From: Pseudomonadales bacterium
GTDB lineage: Bacteria; Pseudomonadota; Gammaproteobacteria; Pseudomonadales; DC-out160
NCBI GenBank assembly: GCA_019090455.1
Contig: JAHRWA010000104.1
Span: 1-64,000, forward strand
Length of the DNA stretch: 64,000 nucleotides
Reading direction: 5' to 3'
The position numbers were made by a program, and so were the translations under genes. Shown here in pieces: positions 35,564 to 44,230 of the stretch (its first letter is position 1; the number at the start of each line of letters is the position of its first letter). The notes beneath the pieces are model-generated. The model was not told the DNA's origin and did not search any database. It was given only the letters and a program-made list of their open reading frames with translations.

Positions 35564-36673
35564 CTAGGTAATATTCAAATTATACAACTCTACTACATTG
35601 TCATGTAGCAGCATGTCTTGTTGCTCTTGAGGTAATGGAGCGACGTATTTCTTCAATAAGTCTTGTGACCACGGCCAAGTAGAATCACTATGGGGGAAAT
35701 CATTCGCCCACATTATTCGGCGTGGGTTCATTGCATCCAGCATGGTAAAGGCAACAATGTCATCTTGAAAAGTCAGGTAGATATTTTCCAAGAAATACTC
35801 ACTGGGCATCTTATCCAATTCAGCGCCGCGTAATCTAAAGCGATGTCGATTGTAGGTATGATCCATTCGGTAAATGAAATGGGGAACCCAACCTGCATCC
35901 GCTTCAACACAGACAATTTTTAATTTCGGGTTACGCATAAAAATACCCGAGGTGACGAACATGCTCATGATGTCTTGATTAGCTCTAATGATGGCATAGC
36001 CCGAATTGATGCTAGAGCCACGAAATTGCATTTTACTGGTTTCATTGGAAGTCAGAATGTGAAAGCTAAGAGGCAATTCTAAGTCGATGGCCGCTTGCCA
36101 AAGATCATCAAACATGGGGTCATCGTAATCTACATCATCCATGGCAGGCCGACCTGGCAGCATGACGCCTTTTAATCCGAGTTCTTTAATTTTGCGTAGA
36201 TCATCAATGGCTTCACTTACGCTGCGTATTGGTGTTTGCCCCAAGCCAATTAATCGATCGGGTGCCGGGTCGCAAAATTCGGTAATCCAAAGGTTGTAAG
36301 CATCCATGCAGGCTTTTTTGTAATCATGATCTTTTAAATTACAGATTTCCATTCCCACTGAGGGGTATATCACTTCCGCTGCGATACCGTCTTTATCTTG
36401 ATCGAGTAAGCGCGCTGCCGGATCCCAACCTCCCTTGTGGAGATTCTCAAATACTGCACCTTTTGCAGCTAGCTTTTCTGGTGGCAGTCCTGCGGCGGAA
36501 ACGAGGCTTAAAGGAATGGGCTTTTTGAGTCCCTTGATGGTGTACACGTCTCCGCGTTTGGGGTCATTAATAATATGAGGTGCATCGGCAAGGTACTTCT
36601 TATCAATGCGCGCAGTGAATAAATCGGGTGGTTCACAAACGTGGGAATCCGACGAAATAATCGGCTTAAACAT
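35564..36673 (-). CDS. Amidohydrolase-2 (ACMSD-like) family protein
   Basis: 369 residues, TIM-barrel metal-dependent hydrolase/decarboxylase family. It starts KPIISSDSHVCEPPDLFT, where Asp-Ser-His and Glu replace the classical HxH as in many members of this branch. Further marks are LPLSFHILTSN (metal His), CVEADAGWVPHFIYRMDH and the catalytic Asp in IMWANDFPHSDSTWP. Relatives act as decarboxylases or hydrolases of aromatic and dicarbonyl acids; this one could be either. It is divergent from the next amidohydrolase gene across a 288-base spacer, so shared control is possible. Confidence 0.9.
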   Translation of the reverse strand: MFKPIISSDSHVCEPPDLFTARIDKKYLADAPHIINDPKRGDVYTIKGLKKPIPLSLVSAAGLPPEKLAAKGAVFENLHKGGWDPAARLLDQDKDGIAAEVIYPSVGMEICNLKDHDYKKACMDAYNLWITEFCDPAPDRLIGLGQTPIRSVSEAIDDLRKIKELGLKGVMLPGRPAMDDVDYDDPMFDDLWQAAIDLELPLSFHILTSNETSKMQFRGSSINSGYAIIRANQDIMSMFVTSGIFMRNPKLKIVCVEADAGWVPHFIYRMDHTYNRHRFRLRGAELDKMPSEYFLENIYLTFQDDIVAFTMLDAMNPRRIMWANDFPHSDSTWPWSQDLLKKYVAPLPQEQQDMLLHDNVVELYNLNIT

Positions 36674-36961
36674 AACTATCTCCTAATCCTTGGTATCAGA
36701 TATTATTTTTCTAGTTCAGCCCTAACCTTAAGAAGTTTGGGGTTAACCATTAAAGACTTTACTCGCAATGTTTAGCAATCTCAAACAGTAGTCTTGGTGT
36801 AGGGGATTTCTAATTTATCTATCAGTGTTATTTCAGCGGACTTATATTTTACTCGACTTGCACACCTCGGTGCCGGACAATGACTGCCAAGATTTAGATG
36901 TGAGTAGAGATGGTGTAATTAAGTCTGTCAGAATGAATCAACAATTTCAGGAGGAAATGAT

Positions 36962-38689
36962 ATGTCATACGATATAGTAATTAAGAATGGAGCTATTATA
37001 GATGGTTCTGGTAGTACTCGCTTTAAGGCCGATCTAGGCATCACCGATGGTAAGATTAAAACCATAGGTGCTATCTCAGCGAGTGATATGGAAAGTGCGG
37101 GAGAAGTTATCGATGCAAAAGGGCAGATCGTATCGCCCGGTTTTATCGATGGCCATACTCATATGGATGCGCAGGTATCTTGGGATCCGTTGGGTACTTG
37201 TTCTGTCTGGCATGGTATCACTACGGTTGTAATGGGGAATTGCGGATTTACATTGGCGCCCTGTGCACCGGAAGACAAACATCTAGTTGTTCGAAATTTG
37301 GAACGTGCAGAAGATATATCCGGTGCCGCGATGGAAGCGGGTATCGATTGGACTTGGACCACTTTTCCAGAATATCTTGATACCTTAGATCGTCTACCAA
37401 AAGGGATTAATTACAGTGGTTATATTGGCCACTCCGCGCTGCGAACTTTTGCAATGGGTGAGCGTGCTTTCAGCGAAGCGCCCACTGATGCAGAAATGAA
37501 GGCAATGAAAGATGAATTGGCTGATTCTATTCGTGCGGGGGCAATGGGTTTTTCTACATCCCGAACGCGCAACCATCAAACACCTAGCGGCGAGCCTGTT
37601 GCTAGTCGGTTGGCTAGTTGGGATGAGGTTAAAGAGTTGGTCGGTGTCATGGGAGATCTCGGTGCTGGTATCTTTGAAATTGCGGCTGAAGATGTGGGGC
37701 GTGATCCAGAAGCACAACGAGAATACCATGTTCGTTTACGTGACTTGGCCGTGGATACGGGCAGACCGATCACTTGGGGTATTTTTAGTAGTCGCCGAGC
37801 GCCGGAAGTTTGGCCTCCCTATTTAGAGTTGCTGAATGAAACAGCAGAAGCGGGCGGTACTATGTTTGCGCAGGTTCACAGCCGAGCGCTAAGTGTATTG
37901 TTGTCATTTGAAACTCGCCTGCCTTTCGATGGCTTTCCCGTTTGGAAAGAAATGCGTCAAAAATCATTGGCGGAGCAAGAAGCAACCTTGCGTGACCCTG
38001 TTATGCGAGCCCGATTAGTGGAAGCGGCACACGGCCACAATCCTGATCAGAAAAGACCAGTGGGTGCCGAATTAAGGTTACCGAATTATAATTGGTTAGA
38101 AGTCATGGAAACCGTTGCGGGGCCCCACAGAAGCGTTGCTTCGATTGCGGAAGAAACTGGCAAGGACCCAGTTGAAGTGATGATCGATATTGCACTGGAA
38201 AATAAATTAAAGGTCTTTTTCCGTCAGCCCATCTTTAATGAAAACCAAGATCATGTCATCGAAATGATGAAGCACCCTCGGTCTGTGGTGACCTTTTCAG
38301 ATTCGGGTGCACACGTATCACAGATTATGGATTCTTCCCTTCAAACTCATGTTTTATCGCATTGGGTGAGAGAGAAAGGCGCTATAACATTAGAAGAAGC
38401 AGTCAAGATGTTAACGCTAGAGCCTGCGACCGCTTGGGATTTTAAAGATCGTGGATTATTGAAAGAAGGCTATGCAGCGGACATTATTGTATTTGATGAA
38501 GAAAAGGTTGAGCCCTTAATGCCAGTGGTTAAAACCGATCTTCCTGCTGGAGAAAGAAGGTTGGTACAGAAGGCAGAAGGGATATCAATCACTATCGTTG
38601 GTGGAGAGGTCTTGATGCGTGATGGTGAGCATACGGGGGTTTATCCTGGTAAGTTGCTAAGAGGACCTTTGGCGCAAAAAGCGGGATGA
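36962..38689 (+). CDS. N-acyl-D-amino-acid deacylase family amidohydrolase
   Basis: 575 residues of the D-aminoacylase/dihydroorotase-like group: an N-terminal beta-sandwich half (DIVIKNGAIIDGSG), the metal HxH in GFIDGHTHMDAQ, a later AQVHSRA His, TFSDSGAHV with the catalytic Asp, and a C-terminal LKEGYAADIIVFDEEKVEP that completes the sandwich. The typical length is 480-580, so it is complete. AGGAGG precedes ATG 36962. A cytoplasmic enzyme hydrolysing an N-acyl or cyclic amide is expected; the physiological substrate is unknown. Confidence 0.9.
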   Translation: MSYDIVIKNGAIIDGSGSTRFKADLGITDGKIKTIGAISASDMESAGEVIDAKGQIVSPGFIDGHTHMDAQVSWDPLGTCSVWHGITTVVMGNCGFTLAPCAPEDKHLVVRNLERAEDISGAAMEAGIDWTWTTFPEYLDTLDRLPKGINYSGYIGHSALRTFAMGERAFSEAPTDAEMKAMKDELADSIRAGAMGFSTSRTRNHQTPSGEPVASRLASWDEVKELVGVMGDLGAGIFEIAAEDVGRDPEAQREYHVRLRDLAVDTGRPITWGIFSSRRAPEVWPPYLELLNETAEAGGTMFAQVHSRALSVLLSFETRLPFDGFPVWKEMRQKSLAEQEATLRDPVMRARLVEAAHGHNPDQKRPVGAELRLPNYNWLEVMETVAGPHRSVASIAEETGKDPVEVMIDIALENKLKVFFRQPIFNENQDHVIEMMKHPRSVVTFSDSGAHVSQIMDSSLQTHVLSHWVREKGAITLEEAVKMLTLEPATAWDFKDRGLLKEGYAADIIVFDEEKVEPLMPVVKTDLPAGERRLVQKAEGISITIVGGEVLMRDGEHTGVYPGKLLRGPLAQKAG

Positions 38690-38749
38690 GTTTAGAGTTT
38701 TCGATCTATAAATAGAAATCGTATATAGATCGATGCCGTAACAGTCGAT

Positions 38750-38792
38750 GCATAAAAAAACCACCGATTATTAGTCAGTGGTTTTTTTATGC
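38750..38792. terminator. Bidirectional intrinsic terminator
   Basis: Perfect 15-bp inverted repeat (38750-38764 and 38778-38792) with seven A/T pairs at each outer side and a 13-base loop, between the convergent deacylase gene and xmoB. It ends both transcripts. Confidence 0.92.
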
Positions 38793-38812
38793 TTCAATGT
38801 AATAGATGATTG

Positions 38813-40081
38813 CTAGATAAACGAAGGAATCATAATTCCAGCAATTTCTTGGTAATAACGATTGCCAGTTTCATCATAGAGAAAGATGAGTCCAGCGAAG
38901 AAACTATCAGGATCGTAAACCAAGCTGGTTAAACGTTGCGTCTCCCAAAGTGCATCTTCTACCACCATGTTAACGACACTCGTTTTACCCGGTTGAATTG
39001 AGTCGCCCAAGATTTCTATTGAATCAGAAGCGACTAAATGATCGGGATCTTCAGGCTGAATATCCAGCACGTCCGAATTGATAAATCGAATGTTGGCTGT
39101 AGCAAACTCACCGATACGAAGTGGTTCTGGCGTGTTATTGGTTATGGTTAATTGCACGTCGAAGCTTCGTCCTGGAATACGATAGGTTGCATTACCTACT
39201 TTGACTTTGATTTTCTCATTTTCCGCTGGGTTCTCCATGGGTTCAACGGGTATCCATCCCGTTTGCAGTGGAATGGTACGCGGGACGAAATGTTCAGTGA
39301 CAAGGTAACTGATACCGATTAACGTCACTATGATGGCAACGGTGAACATCCCTACCAGGCTTTCGCGAGTGGTAATGATCTCATCGGCTCGTTCTTTCCC
39401 CAGTTTTTGTACAGCGATAAAGCGAGGCATGATGACTGGGCTAGTTCTCATGTTACGAAGCCAGAATGCGATCCATGCCAATGCGATGACCGTCCAAAAA
39501 GCATGAAGGCCAATAGAAGCGGAAAGGCCGTATGTTTCCAAATCAATGGTGTCTCCATTTAACGTGGTTACCGTATTAACGAAGTCAGCCTGGTTGCCTG
39601 TGACATCCACCCAAAATGCCGGTCCAATGATGGGGCCAGCACCCTTAATGCTCATGACGGGATGTACGTGGTAATGTCCCGGTGATCGTGCTTTCAGAAC
39701 GATTTCATATTCGTATAATTTCCCAAGTTCAAAAGAGGTCGATCTAATCATCGGAGTACCATTAACGTGGGAGCTAACTCTGATAAATTTTGGACCGGGT
39801 ACGCCCACATTGAGAAATGCCATTTCTTCAATGGATGCCATGTGCTTGGGCCAATGTTTAGAGGGCATGAACTTACCGGTAATGATGACTTGTTCATTCA
39901 CCGAGACAGTTCGAGGTGAAATTTCGGTGTCGAACCAGTTCATCGTTCGCATCCTAAGACCCGCTTGTTGGGCTTTTTCACCGTGAGCGAAACTTTCACC
40001 CGAGATAATTAAAACGAGACAAGCAATTATGTAATGAAATCCTAATGAGCGACGAATACTTCTATTCTTAAGTGTTTTCAT
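38813..40081 (-). CDS. xmoB: Copper membrane monooxygenase subunit B (PmoB/AmoB family)
   Basis: 422 residues. A signal peptide ends FA at residues 31-32, leaving mature N-terminal His33 in HGEKAQQAGLRMRT. With the HYHVH motif at 136-140 this keeps the copper site of the soluble cupredoxin domain known from PmoB (His33, His137, His139 in the Methylococcus enzyme). Two membrane helices (about 188-215 and 245-268) separate it from a second cupredoxin-like domain. Last gene of the minus-strand xmoC-A-B operon. The copper ligands are intact, so an active enzyme is expected. Whether the substrate is methane, a short alkane or alkene, or ammonia is not decided by these residues. Confidence 0.95.
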   Translation of the reverse strand: MKTLKNRSIRRSLGFHYIIACLVLIISGESFAHGEKAQQAGLRMRTMNWFDTEISPRTVSVNEQVIITGKFMPSKHWPKHMASIEEMAFLNVGVPGPKFIRVSSHVNGTPMIRSTSFELGKLYEYEIVLKARSPGHYHVHPVMSIKGAGPIIGPAFWVDVTGNQADFVNTVTTLNGDTIDLETYGLSASIGLHAFWTVIALAWIAFWLRNMRTSPVIMPRFIAVQKLGKERADEIITTRESLVGMFTVAIIVTLIGISYLVTEHFVPRTIPLQTGWIPVEPMENPAENEKIKVKVGNATYRIPGRSFDVQLTITNNTPEPLRIGEFATANIRFINSDVLDIQPEDPDHLVASDSIEILGDSIQPGKTSVVNMVVEDALWETQRLTSLVYDPDSFFAGLIFLYDETGNRYYQEIAGIMIPSFI

Positions 40082-40125
40082 TGGTTGATCCTCCGTTGAT
40101 CTGGTGACAATAAGCTATTTTCGGT

Positions 40126-40989
40126 TTACCAAATTCGACTGCTCCATCGGCTTTCCGATAAATAACTACCAATTAAGACCCATAGGTAGTAGTTGATGAT
40201 ACAAACGAAGCCCGCAAAAAATGCGGTGAGAGGTGTCACGGCTTCGCCAAACGTACGCAGCGTTGATTCTTCAATGATGCGAACGTATTCAGGAATCGCT
40301 GTACGTACATATTGATAACCCGTTAAATCAGCGACGGTAACCAAGGTTCCGTGATAGTCAACGGGTACATGCCACAGGGCAAACACAGGCCAGTTTGCCG
40401 CGTAAGGAAGAAGCCCAAATAAAAAAGCACCCAGAAAACCGGTAATATAAAAACTCTTCGTCCATACCAGCATTGCATCGAGAATGACCCCCAGCATAAT
40501 TAACGTAGAGGGTGAAACAAAATTGAGAGGGAAGTCAGCAAATGAATAAAAATTGAAAACGCGGCTGAGCCACATTCCTATGACAAAACTCAACATGGAT
40601 GCCGTAGCACCAATGGGTAATCGCAATTTGTTCCAGGTAAACGTACCGATAACGGTCGGAAAAATAATATAAAGCGCTGGGATTACCAATGGCCACCAGC
40701 GCCTATCCCGCCAGTCCATCCAATAGTCCCAATCTCCAACGGTCACTGCCGATAAAAATACCGTGATTCCACCGAACAGCAATAAAATAATCGGAATGCT
40801 GACCATGTCTATATTACGGTAGGCTTCGAGTTGTTCTTGAGGGGTGCTGACTGCTGATTTTACTTCGCGGATTTTATTAGGGTCGGGCACTTTGCCGTCG
40901 ATTAAGTTTTCTGCACCAGGAATTGCGATGGCCATGGATTGCCTCACTTGAAGTTTATTGAATGGAGTGGGAAGACCTGGCAAGAGCAT
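40126..40989 (-). CDS. xmoA: Copper membrane monooxygenase subunit A (PmoA/AmoA family)
   Basis: 287 residues, about seven membrane helices. Conserved blocks are VGDWDYWMDWRDRRWWP, NKLRLPIGATASM, NWPVFALWHVPVDYHG, YQYVRTAIPEYVRIIEE and STLRTFG. The N terminus is extended by some 60 residues compared with most PmoA/AmoA. ATG 40989 has AAAGGCG upstream; ATG 40935 with GTGAGG is an equally good start. Changes at otherwise fixed PmoA positions (for example WHVPVDYHG in place of the PmoA LHVPVEYNG) suggest a branch away from methanotroph PmoA and AmoA, in the direction of hydrocarbon monooxygenases. It is separated from xmoC by a terminator and from xmoB by 44 bases. Confidence 0.95.
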   Translation of the reverse strand: MLLPGLPTPFNKLQVRQSMAIAIPGAENLIDGKVPDPNKIREVKSAVSTPQEQLEAYRNIDMVSIPIILLLFGGITVFLSAVTVGDWDYWMDWRDRRWWPLVIPALYIIFPTVIGTFTWNKLRLPIGATASMLSFVIGMWLSRVFNFYSFADFPLNFVSPSTLIMLGVILDAMLVWTKSFYITGFLGAFLFGLLPYAANWPVFALWHVPVDYHGTLVTVADLTGYQYVRTAIPEYVRIIEESTLRTFGEAVTPLTAFFAGFVCIINYYLWVLIGSYLSESRWSSRIW

Positions 40990-41014
40990 CTTCGCCTTTC
41001 ATTTACACCTTCAC

Positions 41015-41094
41015 TTCTAATACAAATAATTATTTTTTAACACATACATTGATTTTCTAATACCAATGTTTATTTTCTAATACCAATATAGCTA
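41015..41094 (-). repeat. Three 20-bp imperfect repeats in the xmoA leader
   Basis: ttctaatac(c/a)aat units start at 41015, 41055 and 41075, the last two in exact tandem at 20 bp. They lie 26-105 bases upstream of the xmoA start on the minus strand, in a very AT-rich stretch. A regulator-binding array or leftover slippage are both possible. Confidence 0.6.
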
Positions 41095-41177
41095 AAAGAG
41101 CAGAGCAAATACAAACATAACTTTAAATAATTAGTTATGTGGCTGCGTAACTTCATAAATATCAGTGAAGGATAAGA

Positions 41178-41211
41178 AAAGGCCCGCAACGCTTTCCCGT
41201 TGCGGGCCTTT
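41178..41211 (-). terminator. Strong hairpin between xmoC and xmoA
   Basis: Perfect 14-bp GC-rich stem (41178-41191 with 41198-41211), 6-base loop, followed on the minus strand by TTTTCTT; it starts 55 bases after the xmoC stop. It is expected to end a large share of xmoC transcripts before xmoA. Confidence 0.85.
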
Positions 41212-41265
41212 ATTTGAGGTCGATTAAAAACCGATTGGTAGTCTATAAAAAATCACGAGTTGTGC

Positions 41266-42105
41266 TTAAGTGGTTGCACTCGGCCCTTCTGATAAAGGGT
41301 CAATGAGCTGTTCCGTGTCATCGAGCCTAGTTAGTTTATCAATGCGTATATAACACTGCACAAGAAACCCTCCAAATGCGAAAAACCCTAATCCCAACAC
41401 AAAAAAACCATAATGAATCGGAGCGCCAAATAATTCTTCTGCATAAAAGAAGGTGTGGCCCCACTCGTTAAGTCCTAAGTTAGGAAAGACGAGAGCAGGA
41501 CCCGCAGCCAAAAAAGCGAAGGGAATTGAAATGCGACTATGAAAATCGGGTAATCGTGTGTGAACCCAAACGAATGCCATTAACATCCCGCCAAACATAA
41601 GAGGCATTGCAAAATAAAAAAGTCCGATATGGGTGGGAGTGAAATCGGTATCTCGAATGGTGACTTGGTGCCACGCGGCATCAGCTTCTGCAAAGAGTCC
41701 CAGTGCAACAAAAGAGGCGATGCTGGCGACGGCCATTAACGCGAACATCGTGTAATATCTTTGTAATTCTACTTTGGGTGGAACGGCATCTGGATCTTTT
41801 TCTCGAGTAAACCAGAGTATGGGGACAACCGTAAAAACCAATAGCGCAATAAGAGTCAGCTGGACATACATGAGACGCATCCAGTAGTACTCAAATTCAG
41901 GCGTAAAATAATCGAGTCCTACTGTGAAGGAATAGGCATTCATATACAGCCGATAGGCGACGAACAGGACGACACTGGCAGCAACCCAAGAGAGGGCAAA
42001 AAGCCATGGTACTTTGGGTTTTATCTCTGATTGGTCTTGGGCTTTATCTAGTGAGGTAAGATTTTTCGGTAATTCTTCTCGCATGGATTCAATTACGACT
42101 GACAT
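41266..42105 (-). CDS. xmoC: Copper membrane monooxygenase subunit C (PmoC/AmoC family)
   Basis: About 279 residues, six predicted membrane helices. The metal site of PmoC is kept: Asp150 and His154 in EADAAWHQ and His167 in FTPTH (counted from the upstream ATG 42129), equivalent to the Asp, His, His triad of the methanotroph protein. PNLGLNEWGHTFFYAEELF is the other signature. ATG 42105 is preferred because AAGGGAG precedes it; ATG 42129 has no ribosome-binding site. First gene of the operon. The 248-base spacer upstream should contain the promoter, but I see no clear sigma-54 or copper box. Confidence 0.95.
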   Translation of the reverse strand: MSVVIESMREELPKNLTSLDKAQDQSEIKPKVPWLFALSWVAASVVLFVAYRLYMNAYSFTVGLDYFTPEFEYYWMRLMYVQLTLIALLVFTVVPILWFTREKDPDAVPPKVELQRYYTMFALMAVASIASFVALGLFAEADAAWHQVTIRDTDFTPTHIGLFYFAMPLMFGGMLMAFVWVHTRLPDFHSRISIPFAFLAAGPALVFPNLGLNEWGHTFFYAEELFGAPIHYGFFVLGLGFFAFGGFLVQCYIRIDKLTRLDDTEQLIDPLSEGPSATT

Positions 42106-42353
42106 TTCATTTCTCCCTTCCGGCTTCATTCAAGACAACGGACCATTGGCGAAACTCAACCAAACATAAAGTTTGCAATTAGTAGCAAGTTTATGTCTCC
42201 CTTTTTATATTGTCTAGTGATTTTATTCGGAAGATTTTTGTCAGTGATTGATGATCGGTATCGTATTTGATTTATCAATCGGGCGTCCAACTGATTTATA
42301 TTTCTATGCGATATAGCGGGATGATCTAAAACCTGTCGCCGGCTATGGTTTTA

Positions 42354-43244
42354 TTAATCAGAATTTAGACTTATCTCTTTTTTAAACGCTAGCAATAAGC
42401 GGCTATAGATTGGCCCAACACTTGTTTGAAATGCGATGCCGTCAAGACTTCGTACGGGAATTAATTCTGCGCCGGAACCTGTGAGAAAGCATTCGTCGGC
42501 GTGATAAAAGCTTTCTGGTTTCAAAGAATGTACTGTAGTTGGAATACCTAACGCGCTCGCAAGTTCCAACACAACACTTCGGGTAATGCCTTCCAGTGCA
42601 CCGTCAGAACACGGAGGGGTATATAAGGTTTTATCTTTAACCAGAAATATATTTTCGGCACTGGCTTCACAAACATGGCCCTGACTATTCAGTAGTATCG
42701 CTTCGTCAGCTTGTGCTTGGTTGGCTTCGAGTTTTGCCAATATATTATTGAGATAATTTAAACTCTTAATTCTCGGGTCTAGTGCCTCGATCGAAATCCG
42801 TCGTGTTGTGGCGGTTATCAGTTGAATGCCTTCGGACAATTTTGTGGGCTCCATAAGGGATAGCGTATCGGCGATCATTATTATATTCCCAGTTTGGCAG
42901 TTTCGTGGATCGATGCCGAGCGCGCCCACCCCTCTGGTCAAGATCAATCTTAGGTAGCCATCCTTTAGCGGCGACAGTTCAACTAGGTTATGTATCCATT
43001 GAGTGAATTGATTTTTGTCGACGGGCATAGGCAAAGAAATCGCATCTGCTGAGCGGCACAATCGAGTGATATGTTCGTCTAGTTTAAAAATGTTCTTGTT
43101 GTAGAATCGAAGCCCTTCAAAAACACCATCACCGTATAAAAGACCATGATCGAAAATGGAAATGCTCGCGTCTTGTGCCGCTATGAATTCACCGTTAATT
43201 AAGCAACGTGCGGTCTGATGGTCAGGTTCTGTGGCGCTACTCAT
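42354..43244 (-). CDS. Class IV aminotransferase (branched-chain/D-amino-acid type)
   Basis: 296 residues. Fold-type IV PLP enzyme: DHGLLYGDGVFEGLRFYN, LRLILTRGVGALGID, catalytic Lys in RIKSLNYLNNILAKLEA, EASAENIFLV and the phosphate-binding LEGITRSVVLEL. The pattern is of the IlvE/Dat group rather than PabC. It overlaps the upstream phzF-like gene by eight bases, so both proteins are made together. A MocR-type regulator, itself aminotransferase-derived, is divergent from this pair, so the operon probably handles an amino acid sensed through PLP. Substrate unknown. Confidence 0.9.
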   Translation of the reverse strand: MSSATEPDHQTARCLINGEFIAAQDASISIFDHGLLYGDGVFEGLRFYNKNIFKLDEHITRLCRSADAISLPMPVDKNQFTQWIHNLVELSPLKDGYLRLILTRGVGALGIDPRNCQTGNIIMIADTLSLMEPTKLSEGIQLITATTRRISIEALDPRIKSLNYLNNILAKLEANQAQADEAILLNSQGHVCEASAENIFLVKDKTLYTPPCSDGALEGITRSVVLELASALGIPTTVHSLKPESFYHADECFLTGSGAELIPVRSLDGIAFQTSVGPIYSRLLLAFKKEISLNSD

Positions 43245-44073
43245 AAATTTCTCCAGTCAATATTGTCTTTGCTTGGCCACGAATAAGAACTCGATTATTT
43301 TTTAGCGTTAGCTTGAGTGAGCCGGAACGGGGAGAGGCTTGATACGCATTGAATTGTGTTTTCATGGTTTTCTGTGACCAAAAGCTCGCAAGCGCACAGT
43401 GGGCTGATCCGGTGACATGATCTTCGTCGACGCCGACTTTGGGGGCGAAGAAGCGAGACACAAAATCGTAAAGAGTTTGTGTGGATGCGGCGGTGATAAT
43501 CAGTCCTTCGATATCCATGCTTTTCAATTTACCTAAGTCTGGATTCAATTGAGTTAGTTGTTCAGCGTCGGGGAGCAGGGCAAGGCGGCGATTTCCGCAT
43601 TGATGAATTTCGATAACGTCGCAATTTAAAAGCGCTTCGATCTCTTTCTTTAAATTCTGTTGATCTAATGGTGTCGTATTGATAAGAGGTAAGTCGATTT
43701 CAATACCGAGTTGGCTGAGCTTTGCGGTAAGCAATTCGTCTTTTGTGTGGAATACAATATTTTGTTTTTTTGATACCACTTTTGATTCCCACAAGGCATG
43801 GGCGCTAGCCAGAGTGGCGTGTCCACAAAGCGTCATTTCCGTATTAGGAGTAAATGATCGCAAAGAAAAATGTGCATCAGGAGATGGTGTTGCGTTGTCT
43901 TGTATTGTGTTTGGATGAGGGATTATGTAAGCGGTTATCGGTAAATTCATTTCAGCGGCAAAGGCCGCTAACCATGAGTCGCTTTCGTCTTGTTGCATAA
44001 AACAGATAGCGGCGGGATTTCCTTTGAATGGTTCTTCTGTAAAGGCATCGATGTGAAATAGCTTTTTAGTCAT
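43237..44073 (-). CDS. PhzF-family isomerase/epimerase-like protein
   Basis: 278 residues with the two-lobe diaminopimelate-epimerase-like PhzF fold: HIDAFTEEPFKGNPAAICF at the start (the general-acid Glu/Asp region), SLRSFTPNTEMTLCGHATLAS and DEDHVTGSAHCALASFW. Phenazine production is not implied, as no other phz gene is near. Most family members are uncharacterised. First gene of a two-gene operon with the aminotransferase; probably controlled by the divergent MocR protein. Confidence 0.9.
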   Translation of the reverse strand: MTKKLFHIDAFTEEPFKGNPAAICFMQQDESDSWLAAFAAEMNLPITAYIIPHPNTIQDNATPSPDAHFSLRSFTPNTEMTLCGHATLASAHALWESKVVSKKQNIVFHTKDELLTAKLSQLGIEIDLPLINTTPLDQQNLKKEIEALLNCDVIEIHQCGNRRLALLPDAEQLTQLNPDLGKLKSMDIEGLIITAASTQTLYDFVSRFFAPKVGVDEDHVTGSAHCALASFWSQKTMKTQFNAYQASPRSGSLKLTLKNNRVLIRGQAKTILTGEIYE

Positions 44074-44151
44074 GATCAGGGCTCGAGTTAATTTCAGAAA
44101 ACTAATCTTAAGTCGTAAATCATAGCCATAACAGATATAGAATAAAAAATA

Positions 44152-44219
44152 TAACCCAGTACAGATGAAGTGATATAATAACTGTACTGCATGTGTTTAG
44201 AGTTAACTGTACTGGGTTA
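44152..44219. promoter_or_regulatory. CTGTACT repeat operator for the MocR regulator
   Basis: TAACCCAGTACAG (44152-44164) and CTGTACTGGGTTA (44207-44219) are perfect inverted copies. A further AACTGTACTG lies between (44180-44189) in the same direction as the second. They fill the divergent spacer up to 12 bases before the MocR start. Repeated CTGTACT-like sites are typical of MocR/PdxR binding. Confidence 0.75.
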
Positions 44220-44230
44220 CGGGAGGATCG

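Noticed and set aside
43237-44073. Phenazine biosynthesis locus because of a PhzF-like gene
   Set aside because: PhzF homologues are widespread; none of the other phenazine genes is present.
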